Below are positions 43,128 to 52,800 of a DNA stretch of 64,000 nt, piece after piece. Every line of letters starts with the position of its first letter. Position 1 is the first letter of the stretch. The notes below the pieces were generated by a model that saw nothing but the letters and a program-made list of their open reading frames with translations, was not told the DNA's origin and searched no databases. The stretch comes from Shiella aurantiaca (lineage in GTDB: Bacteria; Bacteroidota; Bacteroidia; Cytophagales; Cyclobacteriaceae): the NCBI GenBank assembly GCA_030412945.1, contig JAUHJS010000001.1, positions 62,001 to 126,000 of the forward strand, in the 5' to 3' direction. Position numbers and translations under genes: made by a program.

Positions 43128-44507
43128 ATGAAACTACAAACCTACTTTATTGTTATTATTTTTATAGTTTTGGGGTGTTCTTCACCTGAAAAATCTAGCA
43201 TAACCCGACTTACGGGAAACATTACCAACCCAAAAGACTCCCTTGCCAAACTTTCATTGAAAGACACAGCCTACGTGGTAAGTCTGGATAGCGCAGGCAA
43301 GTTTAGTATTAATCTTCCTTTAGAGAAAGCTACCTACGCTACATTTCACCATGGACAAGAGCTAAGCACGCTCTATCTCCAACCCAATGATGACCTCAGT
43401 TTAAGCCTAGATACCGAGCAATTTGATGAAACCCTACGCTACGAAGGAAAGGGGGCTGAGAACAATAACTTTATGGCTGATTTAGTTCTTTTCAATGAGA
43501 AAATGGCCAATCCTTACCAACGTATGTTGCTCAGTCCGAAAGAATTTACAGCCTTTGCTGATTCCTCTGCTACTGCTACTCAGCAATTTATTGATGGATA
43601 TAAAGGCAAAATTGATCCTATGCTTTATGGGATTGAATCCGCAAAAATTAAATACAGCACCATAAGCCTAAAAATCAACTATCCATCGACACATAAATAT
43701 TATGCTAAAACTGATAGCCTCACACTTCCTGAAGGTTATTATAACTTCTTGAGCGAATTTGCTTTTGATCAAAGTCAATTGCTCGATCACTACCAATATA
43801 CCAATGCCATACTAGACTATGCCCATTATTTATGGGGAAAGAAAGAAGATAACCGAGAAACAGTTTTTGCCCGATTACTAAACGGTACCGATAGTCTAAT
43901 CAGTACCAAAGAGGTGAAAGGCAGCAGCTTAGCCACACTTTTTGAAATGTATGTACCGTATGTGGATATTGCTAAGGCCGATAGCCTCTTTGCGCAGTAT
44001 AAAGCCGCATTACCTATTACGAAAACCGAAAAAATCAGTAAAACTCTAGCCAAACTGAGAAAGTTGGCACCCGGTAATGAAGTGCCTGATTTTCAATTCT
44101 ACACTAGCACAGGTGATAGCCTAAAGCTGAGCGACTTTGCCGGAAAACTAGTCTATATCGACCTATGGGCTACATGGTGCGGCCCCTGCATTGCAGAACA
44201 GCCTCATTGGGAAAAACTTTTTGAAGAAATGAAGGGAAGCCCTGTTGTATTTTTAGGCGTATCGATAGATGATAGTCGTACACCTTGGGAGAAAATGCTC
44301 GAAAACCGCAAAATAGGTGGCACACAGGTTTGGATGCCAGGTGGATGGAATGCCGAAATCATGAACTTTTTTGTAGTAGAGGGGATACCTCGCTATATAC
44401 TTCTCGATGAAGAGGGCAAAATCATAAAAAACAATGCACCAAGGCCATCTGGCAATATTGGCGAACTCCTAAACAGTTCTTTGGCAAAGAAAGGGACAAT
44501 AATTTGA
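43128..44507 (+). CDS. TlpA-like thioredoxin-fold lipoprotein
   Basis: The 459-residue product has a lipoprotein signal (FIVIIFIVLGCSSPEKSS, lipobox VLGC). A beta-rich N-terminal domain similar to DUF4369-type regions (TRLTGNITNPKDSLAKLSLKDTAYVVSLDSAGKFSINLPLE) and a helical middle follow. The C-terminal thioredoxin domain (about 310-459) has the active site WATWCGPCIAEQPHW near residue 350 and a cis-proline at VEGIPRYILLDEEG. Such proteins are thiol-disulfide oxidoreductases on the periplasmic side. A reducing role for cytochrome or outer-membrane protein cysteines is usual for TlpA/ResA types, but the target here is unknown. Confidence 0.92.
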   Translation: MKLQTYFIVIIFIVLGCSSPEKSSITRLTGNITNPKDSLAKLSLKDTAYVVSLDSAGKFSINLPLEKATYATFHHGQELSTLYLQPNDDLSLSLDTEQFDETLRYEGKGAENNNFMADLVLFNEKMANPYQRMLLSPKEFTAFADSSATATQQFIDGYKGKIDPMLYGIESAKIKYSTISLKINYPSTHKYYAKTDSLTLPEGYYNFLSEFAFDQSQLLDHYQYTNAILDYAHYLWGKKEDNRETVFARLLNGTDSLISTKEVKGSSLATLFEMYVPYVDIAKADSLFAQYKAALPITKTEKISKTLAKLRKLAPGNEVPDFQFYTSTGDSLKLSDFAGKLVYIDLWATWCGPCIAEQPHWEKLFEEMKGSPVVFLGVSIDDSRTPWEKMLENRKIGGTQVWMPGGWNAEIMNFFVVEGIPRYILLDEEGKIIKNNAPRPSGNIGELLNSSLAKKGTII

Positions 44508-44636
44508 GTAAGAAAGACTAGGCAAATATTGAACTAGCCCCAAAAAATAGATACCTATTGGCACTAGATTAACACTAAAAACTTATAAACGGTTAAAATA
44601 GAAGTGATAAACCCATCCTATTTTAGCTAATAAAAT

Positions 44637-45044
44637 ATGGATTACATTACTTTAGATAAGTCAAAATTTCCTTTAGTACAGGTTACATTTAATTTCGGGA
44701 ACCCGACTTTAAATGATTATATGCTGTTCTTGGAGGGTCAAATCAAATTATTCAGTATGAAGAAGCCTTTCGCACTTTATTTGGATGCTAGAAAGGTAGG
44801 GTACTTGAGTTCAGATATTCGGATTGCTCAAGGTAAATTTTTCAAAGACTATAAAATTGAATTGAACGCATATTGTGTTGGAGCCGTTATACTTGTAAAT
44901 TCTCCCTTTGTTAGTATGATGCTTAATTCTATTTCTGTAATAGAAAACCTTCCTAAAGATATGTATACCACATTTAACGAAGCGGAGGCGCTTAATAAAA
45001 TCGAGGAGTTTTTGAGTAAAATCAAAGTGGCTTCTTCTTCATAA
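44637..45044 (+). CDS. STAS/SpoIIAA-like protein, first tandem copy
   Basis: The 135-residue cytosolic protein has alternating strands and helices: VQVTFNFGNPTLNDYMLFLEGQ, PFALYLDARKVGYLSSDIRIAQGKFFKDYK, CVGAVILVNSPFVSMMLNSISVI and FNEAEALNKIEEFL. The order (strand-helix-strand YLDAR, helix, strand, helix pair, final EAEAL..I helix) resembles SpoIIAA/STAS-like single-domain proteins, but this is a fold-level impression. It is about two-thirds identical to the gene at 45212. No partner kinase or sigma factor is adjacent. It is AT-rich compared with the rest of the window. Confidence 0.7.
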   Translation: MDYITLDKSKFPLVQVTFNFGNPTLNDYMLFLEGQIKLFSMKKPFALYLDARKVGYLSSDIRIAQGKFFKDYKIELNAYCVGAVILVNSPFVSMMLNSISVIENLPKDMYTTFNEAEALNKIEEFLSKIKVASSS

Positions 45045-45211
45045 CCCGCTATCCAACATGTGCAATGGCTAATTCCATAATGAATTTAAGGAAAACTATT
45101 AAAATAATGCACTAGCACAAAAATATGGATACCTATTGGGCTAGTGCAATACCATAGCCTCATAAATTGTTCATTTAGTAGTAAAATAAACAGCCTTTTT
45201 ATCAATAAAGT

Positions 45212-45616
45212 ATGGAATTCGTCACTATAGATAAGTCAAATTTTCCTTTAATAAGGGTTACTTTTAATTTCGGGAACCCGACTTTAAATGATTACAAGTT
45301 GCTCTTGGATAGTCAAATCAAAATACTTAGTATGAAGCAGCCATATGCACTTTATATAGATGCTAGAAAATTAGATTACTTGAGTTCAGATATTCGGATT
45401 GCCCAAGGTAAATTTTTTAAGGACTACAAAACCGAAATGAACACATATTGCATAGGAGCCGTTATGCTTGTAAAATCTCCTTTCGCCTTTTTGATGCATA
45501 AAGCCATCTCTGTTCTAGAAAATCCTCCGGGGGAAACCTATTTTGCTTTTACCGAAACAGAGGCACTTAAAAAAACTGAGAAGTTCTTGAACAAAATCAA
45601 GGTGACTTCTTCGTAA
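45212..45616 (+). CDS. STAS/SpoIIAA-like protein, second tandem copy
   Basis: The 134-residue paralogue of the preceding gene keeps the same blocks (FNFGNPTLNDYKLLLDSQI, YIDARKLDYLSSDIRIAQGKFFKDYK, YCIGAVMLVKSPFAFLMHKAISVL). Changes are concentrated in the first helix and in the loop before the last helix (NPPGETYFAFTETEALKKTEKFL). Both copies remain fully open with no stop or frameshift, so both are probably functional. A more distant relative is at 60964-61407. Confidence 0.7.
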   Translation: MEFVTIDKSNFPLIRVTFNFGNPTLNDYKLLLDSQIKILSMKQPYALYIDARKLDYLSSDIRIAQGKFFKDYKTEMNTYCIGAVMLVKSPFAFLMHKAISVLENPPGETYFAFTETEALKKTEKFLNKIKVTSS

Positions 45617-45787
45617 GAACCCACTATTAAGCATTTCCCATGTCGAATAGCTAGGCTTTGCAAGCTAAAAGAAAGGTGTAAAAGCCGCAGGGTTCCTTGC
45701 AGGAGATTTTGCGAAGAAGAAATAGCTTTTCAAGGTTTTGCAAGCCGCAAGGAAGCAGTAATTGGGAAACTCTTCCAAATGAAATTT
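45617..45787. other. Intergenic sequence with short inverted and direct repeats
   Basis: The stretch carries repeated GC-richer words in an AT-rich setting: AGCCGCAGGG/AGCCGCAAGG and TTTGCAAGC twice, with TTCCTTGC (45693-45700) complementary to GCAAGGAA (45747-45754). It could be a small REP-like or structured element. No gene is supported. Confidence 0.3.
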
Positions 45788-46513
45788 CTATAATCCATCA
45801 ACACCCTCGCTTTCTTTCTTCTCATTAAGCAAGAATCCAAGCGCTAATGTTATCACAGAATTATACTCCCTATCTTTATTTTGCTCATAACCTGTAGCGG
45901 TTACTTTAGGGATTGTATTCACAAATCCTCGTGAATAAAAACTGTGAACACTTACCGTTTTAAATTGAAATCCAAACCCAAATTTAAACCCAAAATCTAC
46001 TCTCTTAAGTATAAATACGTCATCTTCTATCTTTTCAATTTTAGCATCATCAACCTCATTATAATAAACTACCATACCCTTGGTCGTTTTTACGGACCTA
46101 TTAAAATCATATGTCACGGTTTTATAAGAACCCGTAAAACCCAAGGCAAAATAAGGCCCGATATCAAGCATAAATCTATTGTCCTTACTGATTTTCGTGT
46201 TAAAGGAAAAGAAAAGAGGAGCTTCTAAATAGCCTAATCGAAAACTTGATTGAGGATATTTCCCAGTTCTTGGTCTTATTTTAAGGCCTTTCTCTGAGTA
46301 CAGAAATTCCGGACGGAAAATTAGCTTATCAGTGATAGGGGCTTCAAAGGCTAACCCAAACATAGGCCTTACAACATACTGATTTACTGGATCATTATCG
46401 GTATCTGTTCTTAACACAAGATTGGCAAGATTGGCTCCAAATCTAAAATGAAAATCTTGAGCCGAGAGCGTGAATGAGGCTAAAAGGAAAATTATTAGAA
46501 GATGCTTTCTCAT
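45788..46513 (-). CDS. PorT-like outer-membrane beta-barrel protein
   Basis: The 241-residue product has a signal peptide (MRKHLLIIFLLASFTLSAQ). Amphipathic strands of an eight-strand barrel follow: DFHFRFGANLANLVL, MFGLAFEAPITDKLIFRPEFLYSEKGLKI, YLEAPLFFSFN, MLDIGPYFALGFTG, FGFKFGFGFQFKTVSVHSFYSRG and SVITLALGFLLNE. This is the porin-family/PorT layout of Bacteroidota. No ligand is suggested by context. A consensus promoter precedes it. Confidence 0.88.
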   Translation of the reverse strand: MRKHLLIIFLLASFTLSAQDFHFRFGANLANLVLRTDTDNDPVNQYVVRPMFGLAFEAPITDKLIFRPEFLYSEKGLKIRPRTGKYPQSSFRLGYLEAPLFFSFNTKISKDNRFMLDIGPYFALGFTGSYKTVTYDFNRSVKTTKGMVVYYNEVDDAKIEKIEDDVFILKRVDFGFKFGFGFQFKTVSVHSFYSRGFVNTIPKVTATGYEQNKDREYNSVITLALGFLLNEKKESEGVDGL

Positions 46514-46529
46514 GAATAACTAGTTTGAA

Positions 46530-46559
46530 CAAAAATACCACGATATTCAATATTTACAA
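46530..46559 (-). promoter_or_regulatory. Consensus Bacteroidota promoter for the PorT-like gene
   Basis: Minus strand: TTG (46559-46557), a spacer of exactly 19 bases and TATTTTTG (46537-46530, TAnnTTTG), 16 bases before the ATG at 46513. Confidence 0.75.
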
Positions 46560-46674
46560 TCAGGATAGCCCCCCTAGGATACCCTGAGAAGCCTAAAGTA
46601 CATAACTTCTCCAAAAAAATAATCCACTCATTTACAGCACCTTACTACCAATTACGTTTATTTTTCCATAAACA

Positions 46675-46708
46675 TTGAAACAAAAATAAACAGTGTTCAG
46701 TATATTTG
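46675..46708 (+). promoter_or_regulatory. tetR promoter with an overlapping candidate operator
   Basis: TTG (46675-46677), a 23-base spacer and TATATTTG (46701-46708). Inside the spacer lies TAAACAGTGTTCA (46687-46699), an imperfect dyad whose reverse complement matches 12 of 13 bases of a sequence in front of the tolC gene (47371-47383). Binding of the TetR-type regulator here would block its own promoter. The promoter favours translation from 46729. Confidence 0.55.
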
Positions 46709-46728
46709 TCATGTTAACCTTACCTAGC

Positions 46729-47352
46729 ATGGGAGTAAAAGAAAGAAAAGAAAGAGAGAAACTAGAGAAACGCGAACTGATACTGGAGGCCGCCCACAAC
46801 CTGTTTTTAGAGCGTGGCTTCGATCAGGTATCTATTCGGAATATTGCCGAAGCCATAGAGTACAGTCCTGCTACTATCTATCTCTATTTCAAAGACAAAA
46901 ACCAGATTTTCCATGCCCTGCATACAGAGGCCTTTAGACGATTTGGTGAGGCGCTTTATACTTCACAGCAAGGCATTGCTAATCCCATGGATCGTTTGAT
47001 TAAAATGGGAGAGGCCTACATGCATTTTGCCATCAACCATCCAGAATACTACGATATCATGTTTATCATGAAGGCGCCCATGGAGCACGTAGACGAGATG
47101 GATTTGAAATGCGATTGGCCGGAAGGACGCAAAACCCACGATTATCTGGAAAGTCTATTAGCCGAATGTAAGGAGCACGGGCATTTTAAGAATACCGAAA
47201 ATCCCTACCTCTCGCTATTGGTTTGGAGCACTATGCACGGATTGTGCAGCCTGAAAGTACGTGATCGTTTGCGCATCTACCCCGAAGAAAGCCGTGAAGA
47301 AATGTTTACTAAGGCCTTTGATACCTTCAAGCAGATTCTGTTAACCTTATAA
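46729..47352 (+). CDS. TetR/AcrR family regulator of the adjacent efflux operon
   Basis: The 207-residue product has the N-terminal helix-turn-helix domain KRELILEAAHNLFLERGFDQVSIRNIAEAIEYSPATIYLYFKDKNQIFHAL, typical of TetR repressors. An all-helical ligand-binding part follows (YMHFAINHPEYYDIMFIM...). GTG (46693) and ATG (46711) starts lie upstream, but the ATG at 46729 (MGVKERKEREK) fits family starts and is the one downstream of the promoter element. The gene directly precedes tolC-adaptor-pump genes on the same strand, so it most likely represses them and itself until an inducer binds. Confidence 0.92.
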   Translation: MGVKERKEREKLEKRELILEAAHNLFLERGFDQVSIRNIAEAIEYSPATIYLYFKDKNQIFHALHTEAFRRFGEALYTSQQGIANPMDRLIKMGEAYMHFAINHPEYYDIMFIMKAPMEHVDEMDLKCDWPEGRKTHDYLESLLAECKEHGHFKNTENPYLSLLVWSTMHGLCSLKVRDRLRIYPEESREEMFTKAFDTFKQILLTL

Positions 47353-47370
47353 AAAAATTTACCCAATCAA

Positions 47371-47383
47371 TGAACACCGTTTA
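47371..47383 (+). promoter_or_regulatory. Candidate TetR operator before the efflux genes
   Basis: TGAACACCGTTTA, 12 bases before the tolC ATG, matches the reverse complement of the motif in the tetR promoter (46687-46699) at 12 of 13 positions. No clear TAnnTTTG element is visible here, so the operon may be read from the tetR promoter as well. Confidence 0.5.
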
Positions 47384-47394
47384 GAGATTAAACA

Positions 47395-48747
47395 ATGAAA
47401 AGAGTTTTCCTAATTTCCACCCTTTGGCTCTTATCAGTTGGATATACGCAAGCACAGGAATCGGTGCTGCAAGGCTATATCCAAGAGGGCCTGCAAAGCA
47501 ACCTTCAACTACAATCGGAAGAGTTGCGCTACCAAAAGAGCATCAGCGGCTTACAGTCAGCTCGTTCGCTGTTTCTTCCTCAAGTCACCTTCAAGGCCGA
47601 CTACACCTTGGCCGGAGGCGGTAGAAAAATTGAATTCCCTATCGGGGATTTGCTCAATCCGGTGTACAGCACCCTTAATGAACTGACCGGAACAAACAAT
47701 TTCCCTCAGGTACGAAATGAGGAAATCCAGTTTCTACCTAATAATTTCCATGATACCAAGTTTCGGATTATTCAGCCTTTGTTCAATCCGGAAATCTATT
47801 TCAATTACAAGGCAAATAAGGAACTGATCAGTGTGCAAGAAGCACAAAAGCAAGCCTATGCTCAAGAGCTGAAATTAGCGATTTCGCAAGCCTATTTTCA
47901 ATATTGGCAAACGGAAGAAGGCCTGAAAATATTGGCAGAAGCCAAATTGGTGCTGGAAGAAGTAGCCAAGCTAAACCGCAGCTTAGTGGCCAACGATAAA
48001 GCTACCCAAGAGGTGGTATTGCAAACCGAATACGAATTAGCCCAATTAGAGAAAGGCAAGGCCGAATTGCAGCGCGATAACCAAGCCCTGAAAGCCTATT
48101 TCAACTTCCTGCTCAACCGCGATTTACAGAGCGAGATCTTGCCCGAGTCCACCGCTCTGGTACTGAATGATGGCCCAGAGTCAGCAGAAGCTTTACGTGA
48201 ACAAGCGCTAAGCCAACGGGCTGAAATCAAACAGGCAGAAGCCGGACTTGCCGCTAACCAAACGGTGTTATCGCTCACCAATTCAAAGCGTTACCTACCT
48301 ACTTTGCTAGCTGTGGGTGATGTGGGGTATCAGGGTTTTGGCTATGAGTGGAAAGACCAGGATTACTGGCTAGTACAGTTCAGCCTGAGTTGGGATTTAT
48401 TTAAGGGCGGTGAGAAAAAAGCCAAATACCAACAAGCACGAATTGATTCAGAAATCAGTGCAAATCAGGTAGACCAGCTAAAACAACAGGTAGAATTACA
48501 GGTGATTAGGGCCTATTATGAATTGGAGGCCGCAGAGGCCAATTACCTCTCGGCCCAAAAAGGAACACAAAGCAGCGAAAAGTCTTTTCAACTTGTAGAG
48601 GCACGCTACCGCAACGGGCAAGCCATTCTTCTGGAATACCTCGATGCTCAGAATAAAGTAACCACCGCACGCCTGAATGAAAATTTGGCGCGCTATACCC
48701 TGATGATTCAACAAGCCGCATTAAACCGCACCATTGCCAATCTTTAA
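47395..48747 (+). CDS. TolC family outer-membrane efflux protein
   Basis: The 450-residue product has a signal peptide (MKRVFLISTLWLLSVGYTQAQE) and two OEP repeats of helical/strand structure: LQGYIQEGLQSNLQLQSEELRYQKSISGLQSARSLFLPQVTFKADY and, in the second half, QRAEIKQAEAGLAANQTVLSLTNSKRYLPTLLAVGDVGYQG and LVEARYRNGQAILLEYLDAQNKVTTARLNENLARY. Unlike the factor at 7228 it has no lipobox. It is the first structural gene of the second RND operon, 5 bases before the adaptor. Confidence 0.93.
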   Translation: MKRVFLISTLWLLSVGYTQAQESVLQGYIQEGLQSNLQLQSEELRYQKSISGLQSARSLFLPQVTFKADYTLAGGGRKIEFPIGDLLNPVYSTLNELTGTNNFPQVRNEEIQFLPNNFHDTKFRIIQPLFNPEIYFNYKANKELISVQEAQKQAYAQELKLAISQAYFQYWQTEEGLKILAEAKLVLEEVAKLNRSLVANDKATQEVVLQTEYELAQLEKGKAELQRDNQALKAYFNFLLNRDLQSEILPESTALVLNDGPESAEALREQALSQRAEIKQAEAGLAANQTVLSLTNSKRYLPTLLAVGDVGYQGFGYEWKDQDYWLVQFSLSWDLFKGGEKKAKYQQARIDSEISANQVDQLKQQVELQVIRAYYELEAAEANYLSAQKGTQSSEKSFQLVEARYRNGQAILLEYLDAQNKVTTARLNENLARYTLMIQQAALNRTIANL

Positions 48748-48752
48748 ACGAC

Positions 48753-49814
48753 ATGCATATGAAAAATCTCATTTATACTCTCACTTTAGCCTCCCTCATG
48801 GGAGCGAGCTTGGCTGCCTGTCAGTCGCAAGCCGAAAACAAGGAGGTCAACACGGACGAATCAGCTGTGGCCGTTACCCTGCATCCAGTAGAAAGCCGCG
48901 ATTATGCCCAATCGGTAATAAGCTCTGGGCTTATCAGTACGCCCACAGAAGCGCGATTGAGCTTTAAAATTGGTGGTATTATTCAAGAAATAGCTGTAAG
49001 AGAAGGCGATAACGTAAGCAAAGGTCAATTACTGGCTTCGCTGAACCTTACCGAAATCAATGCCCAATTGGCGCAAGCCGAGGCTAATGTGGCCAAACTT
49101 AAGAGAGATGAGGCGCGTGTGCAAAAACTGTATGCTGATTCGGCCGTAACGCTGGAACAAGTACAAAATCTGAAAACCGCCTTGGATGTGGCGCAAAACC
49201 AACTCACCATTGCCCGATTTAACCAGCAACATGCCAAAATATATGCCACCAGCAATGGAAAGGTAATCCGCAAGCTGGCCAATGAAGGCGAACTAATAGG
49301 AGCAGGTACTCCGCTTATTATCATCAACGAAGCCAATGAAAACAGCTGGATTGTGAAAGTGGGTGTACCAGATGTCGATTGGATCCGCCTGCAAGAAGGC
49401 GATAAAGCAGAAATTGTAAGCGATTTGTACAAAGAAAACCCTTTTCAAGGCCAGGTAAAATCCATAGGACAAGGTGCCGATCCACTTACCGGCTTATATA
49501 CGATAGAAGTAGCCATTCAGGCAGGAGAGAGGCGTATAGCCAGTGGCATGTTTGCTCAGGTGAACATCCTTCCAAGCCAAACCCAAAGCTATCAGGTAAT
49601 TCCTATTGAGGCCTTGGTAGAAGGAAAAGGCAAGAAAGCTTATGTTTTTGTACCCGGTGCCGATGCCAAATCGGTGAAGAAAATACCTATTACTAGTGCC
49701 TTTGTAAGTGATAATAAAGTATTCATTACGAAGGGATTAGAAGGCGTTGGACAAGTCATTACTTCCGGTTCGGCTTTCCTTACTGAGTATTCACAAATCC
49801 GTATCCAACCCTAA
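48753..49814 (+). CDS. RND efflux periplasmic adaptor (MFP), lipoprotein
   Basis: The 353-residue product has a lipoprotein signal (LASLMGASLAACQSQ; lipobox LAAC). An ATG 6 bases downstream is also possible. Order: lipoyl half 1 (LSFKIGGIIQEIAVREGDNVSKGQLLASL), a short helical hairpin (NAQLAQAEANVAKLKRDEARVQKLYADSAVTLEQVQNLKTALDVAQNQLTIARFN), lipoyl half 2 (IYATSNGKVIRKLANEGELIGAGTPLIII) and beta-barrel domains. It connects the TolC-type factor and the pump of this operon. Confidence 0.93.
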   Translation: MHMKNLIYTLTLASLMGASLAACQSQAENKEVNTDESAVAVTLHPVESRDYAQSVISSGLISTPTEARLSFKIGGIIQEIAVREGDNVSKGQLLASLNLTEINAQLAQAEANVAKLKRDEARVQKLYADSAVTLEQVQNLKTALDVAQNQLTIARFNQQHAKIYATSNGKVIRKLANEGELIGAGTPLIIINEANENSWIVKVGVPDVDWIRLQEGDKAEIVSDLYKENPFQGQVKSIGQGADPLTGLYTIEVAIQAGERRIASGMFAQVNILPSQTQSYQVIPIEALVEGKGKKAYVFVPGADAKSVKKIPITSAFVSDNKVFITKGLEGVGQVITSGSAFLTEYSQIRIQP

Positions 49815-49826
49815 GAGGCTATCCGT

Positions 49827-52800
49827 ATGAAAATTGCTGAATTCTCTGTCAAAAATTACCAGTTTACGCTGACCATTTTTGCCTTGCTGGTAGCCCTTGG
49901 TCTCAACTCTCTGTTCAACATGCCACGGGGCGAAGATCCTGAAACAGAATCTCCCTTTTTCTCCATCGTGGTGGTTTATCCGGGCACGAGTCCGGCCGAC
50001 ATGGAAAAGTTGGTGGTTGACCCGCTGGAGAAGCGTATCAATGAACTAAATGATATCAAGAAAGTCATCACCGATATCAACGATGGCTTGGCTGTGGTGC
50101 GTGTGGAATACAAATACGAATCGGATGTAGAGGAGAAATACCAAGAGATTGTGCGGGAGGTGAACTCCCTACGTACCGATGAGCTCCCGCAAGACCTCTT
50201 TGCCGTGCTGATAGATCGCTTTGCTTCTTCGGATGTAAATATCTTTCAATTAGCCTTAATTAGTGAAACCGCTAGCTATTCCGAACTTGAGACCGAGGTG
50301 GAAAAACTGGAAGATGCGCTGGAAGCCATTAAAGGGCTCAAGAAGATACAAACTTGGGGTTACCCTGAGCAAGAGGTACAAGTAGAACTCAAGCTCGACC
50401 AAATGGCGCAAAATCACATCCCCCTCAATGCCGTGCTGGGAGCCTTACAAAGTGAAAATATCAATATCCCCGGAGGAAGCATTACCCTCAATACCCGCAA
50501 ATTCAATGTAAAAACCAGTGGCGATTACAAAAGTATTGAGGAAATCAAAAATACCATTGTGTATTCGGCCAATGGGAAACTCGTTTACCTGAAAGACGTA
50601 GCAGATGTTCGTTTGGGCTATCAGGAAGAAACCTATAAAACACGCCTAAACGGAAACAGAGCCGTGCTTCTCACCGCTAGTCAGAAAGAAAAGCAAAACA
50701 TTTTTGCGGTATCCGACAAGGTGCAGCCGCTGATTGACTCTTTTGAAGAACAGTTGCCTGCGCATATCACTTTGGTGAAAAACTTCGACCAGTCCGAAAG
50801 TGTAGCCAAGCGCCTAGGCCGATTCAGTACCGATTTCCTGATTGCTATCTTGCTGGTTTCCATCACCTTATTACCTCTTGGTTCAAGAGCCGCTATTGTA
50901 GTGATGATATCCATTCCCTTGTCTATTTTTATGGGCTTGTTTATGATGGATCTGATGGGCTATTCCATCAACCAGTTGAGCATAGTGGGGCTGATTGTGG
51001 CCTTGGGGATTTTGGTAGATGATGCCATCGTGGTAATTGAAAACATCGAACGCTACCTACGAGCTGGTATTTCCAAAAAAGAAGCCGCCATTCAAGCTAC
51101 CAAGCAAATCGGCTTGGCCGTGGTGGGCTGTACCGCTACGCTGATTTTGGCTTTCTTGCCTTTGGTTTTCTTGCCCGAAGCGGCCGGAGATTTCATCCGC
51201 TCGCTACCTATGGCGGTAATCACTACTGTATTGGCCTCGCTGTTTGTATCGCTTACCATCGTGCCTTTCCTGTCGAGCCGTATGTTGAAAAATCATACTA
51301 GCCCGGAGGGAAATATCTTTTATCGAGCCTTGAAAAAGGTGATTAGCGGTTCGTACAGCAAAGTATTGCATGTGGCCTTAAATCGTCCGGTAGCTACTTT
51401 GGTGATAGCCCTGATTTTGTTTGGAGGAAGTTTAATGCTGTTTCGGGTAGTTGGCTTTAGCTTGTTTCCTCGTTCAGAGAAGCCTCAGTTTTTAATCAAT
51501 ATCGAAGCACCCAATGGTACAGCTTTGGCCGAAACTGACCGTATTGCTCGCTTTGTGGAAGAGGAGCTTAAGAAAGAAGACCTGATTACCTATTTCACCA
51601 CCAATGTGGGCAAGGGAAATCCGCGAGTATATTATAATGTGATTCAGAAGAATGAAAGTACCAACTTCGCCCAATTCTTTGTGCAGGTGAAGGACGGCAC
51701 CACGCCCGAAACCAAAACCCAGCTTATCGACAAGCTGCGTGAGAAGTTTATGTTCTATCCCAATGCCCGCATCGAGGTAAAAGACTTTGAGCAAGGCCCA
51801 CCACTGGAGGCGCCTGTGGCGATGCGGATTTTTGGGGAAAACCTCGATACCCTGCGCCATATCGCGCTGGAAGTGGAACAACTAATTACCAAAACACCTG
51901 GCACCATTTATGTCAACAATCCCTTGGCCAGCCAAATGACGGATATCCGCATCAAAATCAATAAGGAAAAAGCGGGGATATTGGGCGTGCAGATTGGCGA
52001 TATCGACAAAGCCATACGCATGGGCATTGCCGGATTTACCATTGGTCAGTTTACTCCTTCCGAAGGAAAAGATGATATCGGCATAAAGGTTAGCTTGCCT
52101 AAAGAAGGCACAGAAGCCACCTTTGCAGTCTTCGACAAAATCTATGTCAATTCCTATTTGGGTCAGAGCATTCCGCTCAAGCAAGTGGCTGATATTGAAT
52201 TTGGTACTTCACCTAATCTCATCCGTCACTTTGACAAAAACCGCTATGCAACAGTGACGGCCTTTGTAAAAAGTGGCTACCTGTATGAGGATGTAACTCA
52301 GGAAGTGATGAAAAAGCTGGATGCCTATCAATTCCCCGAGGGCTATTATTATCAAGCAGCTGGAGAGGTGGAAAATAAAAAGGAATCATTTGGGGGGATT
52401 GAAACCATTATCTTGATTACGGCCTTTGGGTTTATTGCGGTGCTAATTTTGGAGTTTGGTACCTTTAAATCCACCCTTATCGTGCTTTCCGTTATTCCGC
52501 TGGGGGTCATTGGTGCGGTAACGATGCTTTTCCTTACCGGAAATCCCATGTCATTCGTAGCCGTGATTGGCCTTATCGCGCTGGTGGGCATAGAAGTGAA
52601 GAACAGTATTTTGCTCGTGGATTTTACAAATCAGTTACGGGCTCGTGGGGTAGATTTACAAACCGCCATAGAGCAGGCCGGAGAGATACGCTTTGTGCCG
52701 ATTGTGCTCACTTCCTTAACAGCCATTGGCGGATTGATTCCCTTGGCCATAGAAGGAAATCCGCTGTATTCCCCTTTGGCTTTGGTGCTGATTGGTGGAC

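Larger units (their letters stand above)
44550..45616 (+). repeat. Tandem duplication of a gene together with its upstream region
   Basis: Two paralogous genes (44637-45044 and 45212-45616) are repeated with an offset of 575 bases. The upstream segment GATACCTATTGG is repeated at 44550 and 45128 (offset 578). Inside the genes, runs such as TTTCGGGAACCCGACTTTAA and GAGTTCAGATATTCGGATTG are identical while other parts have diverged. The unit therefore includes leader and coding region. Confidence 0.85.
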
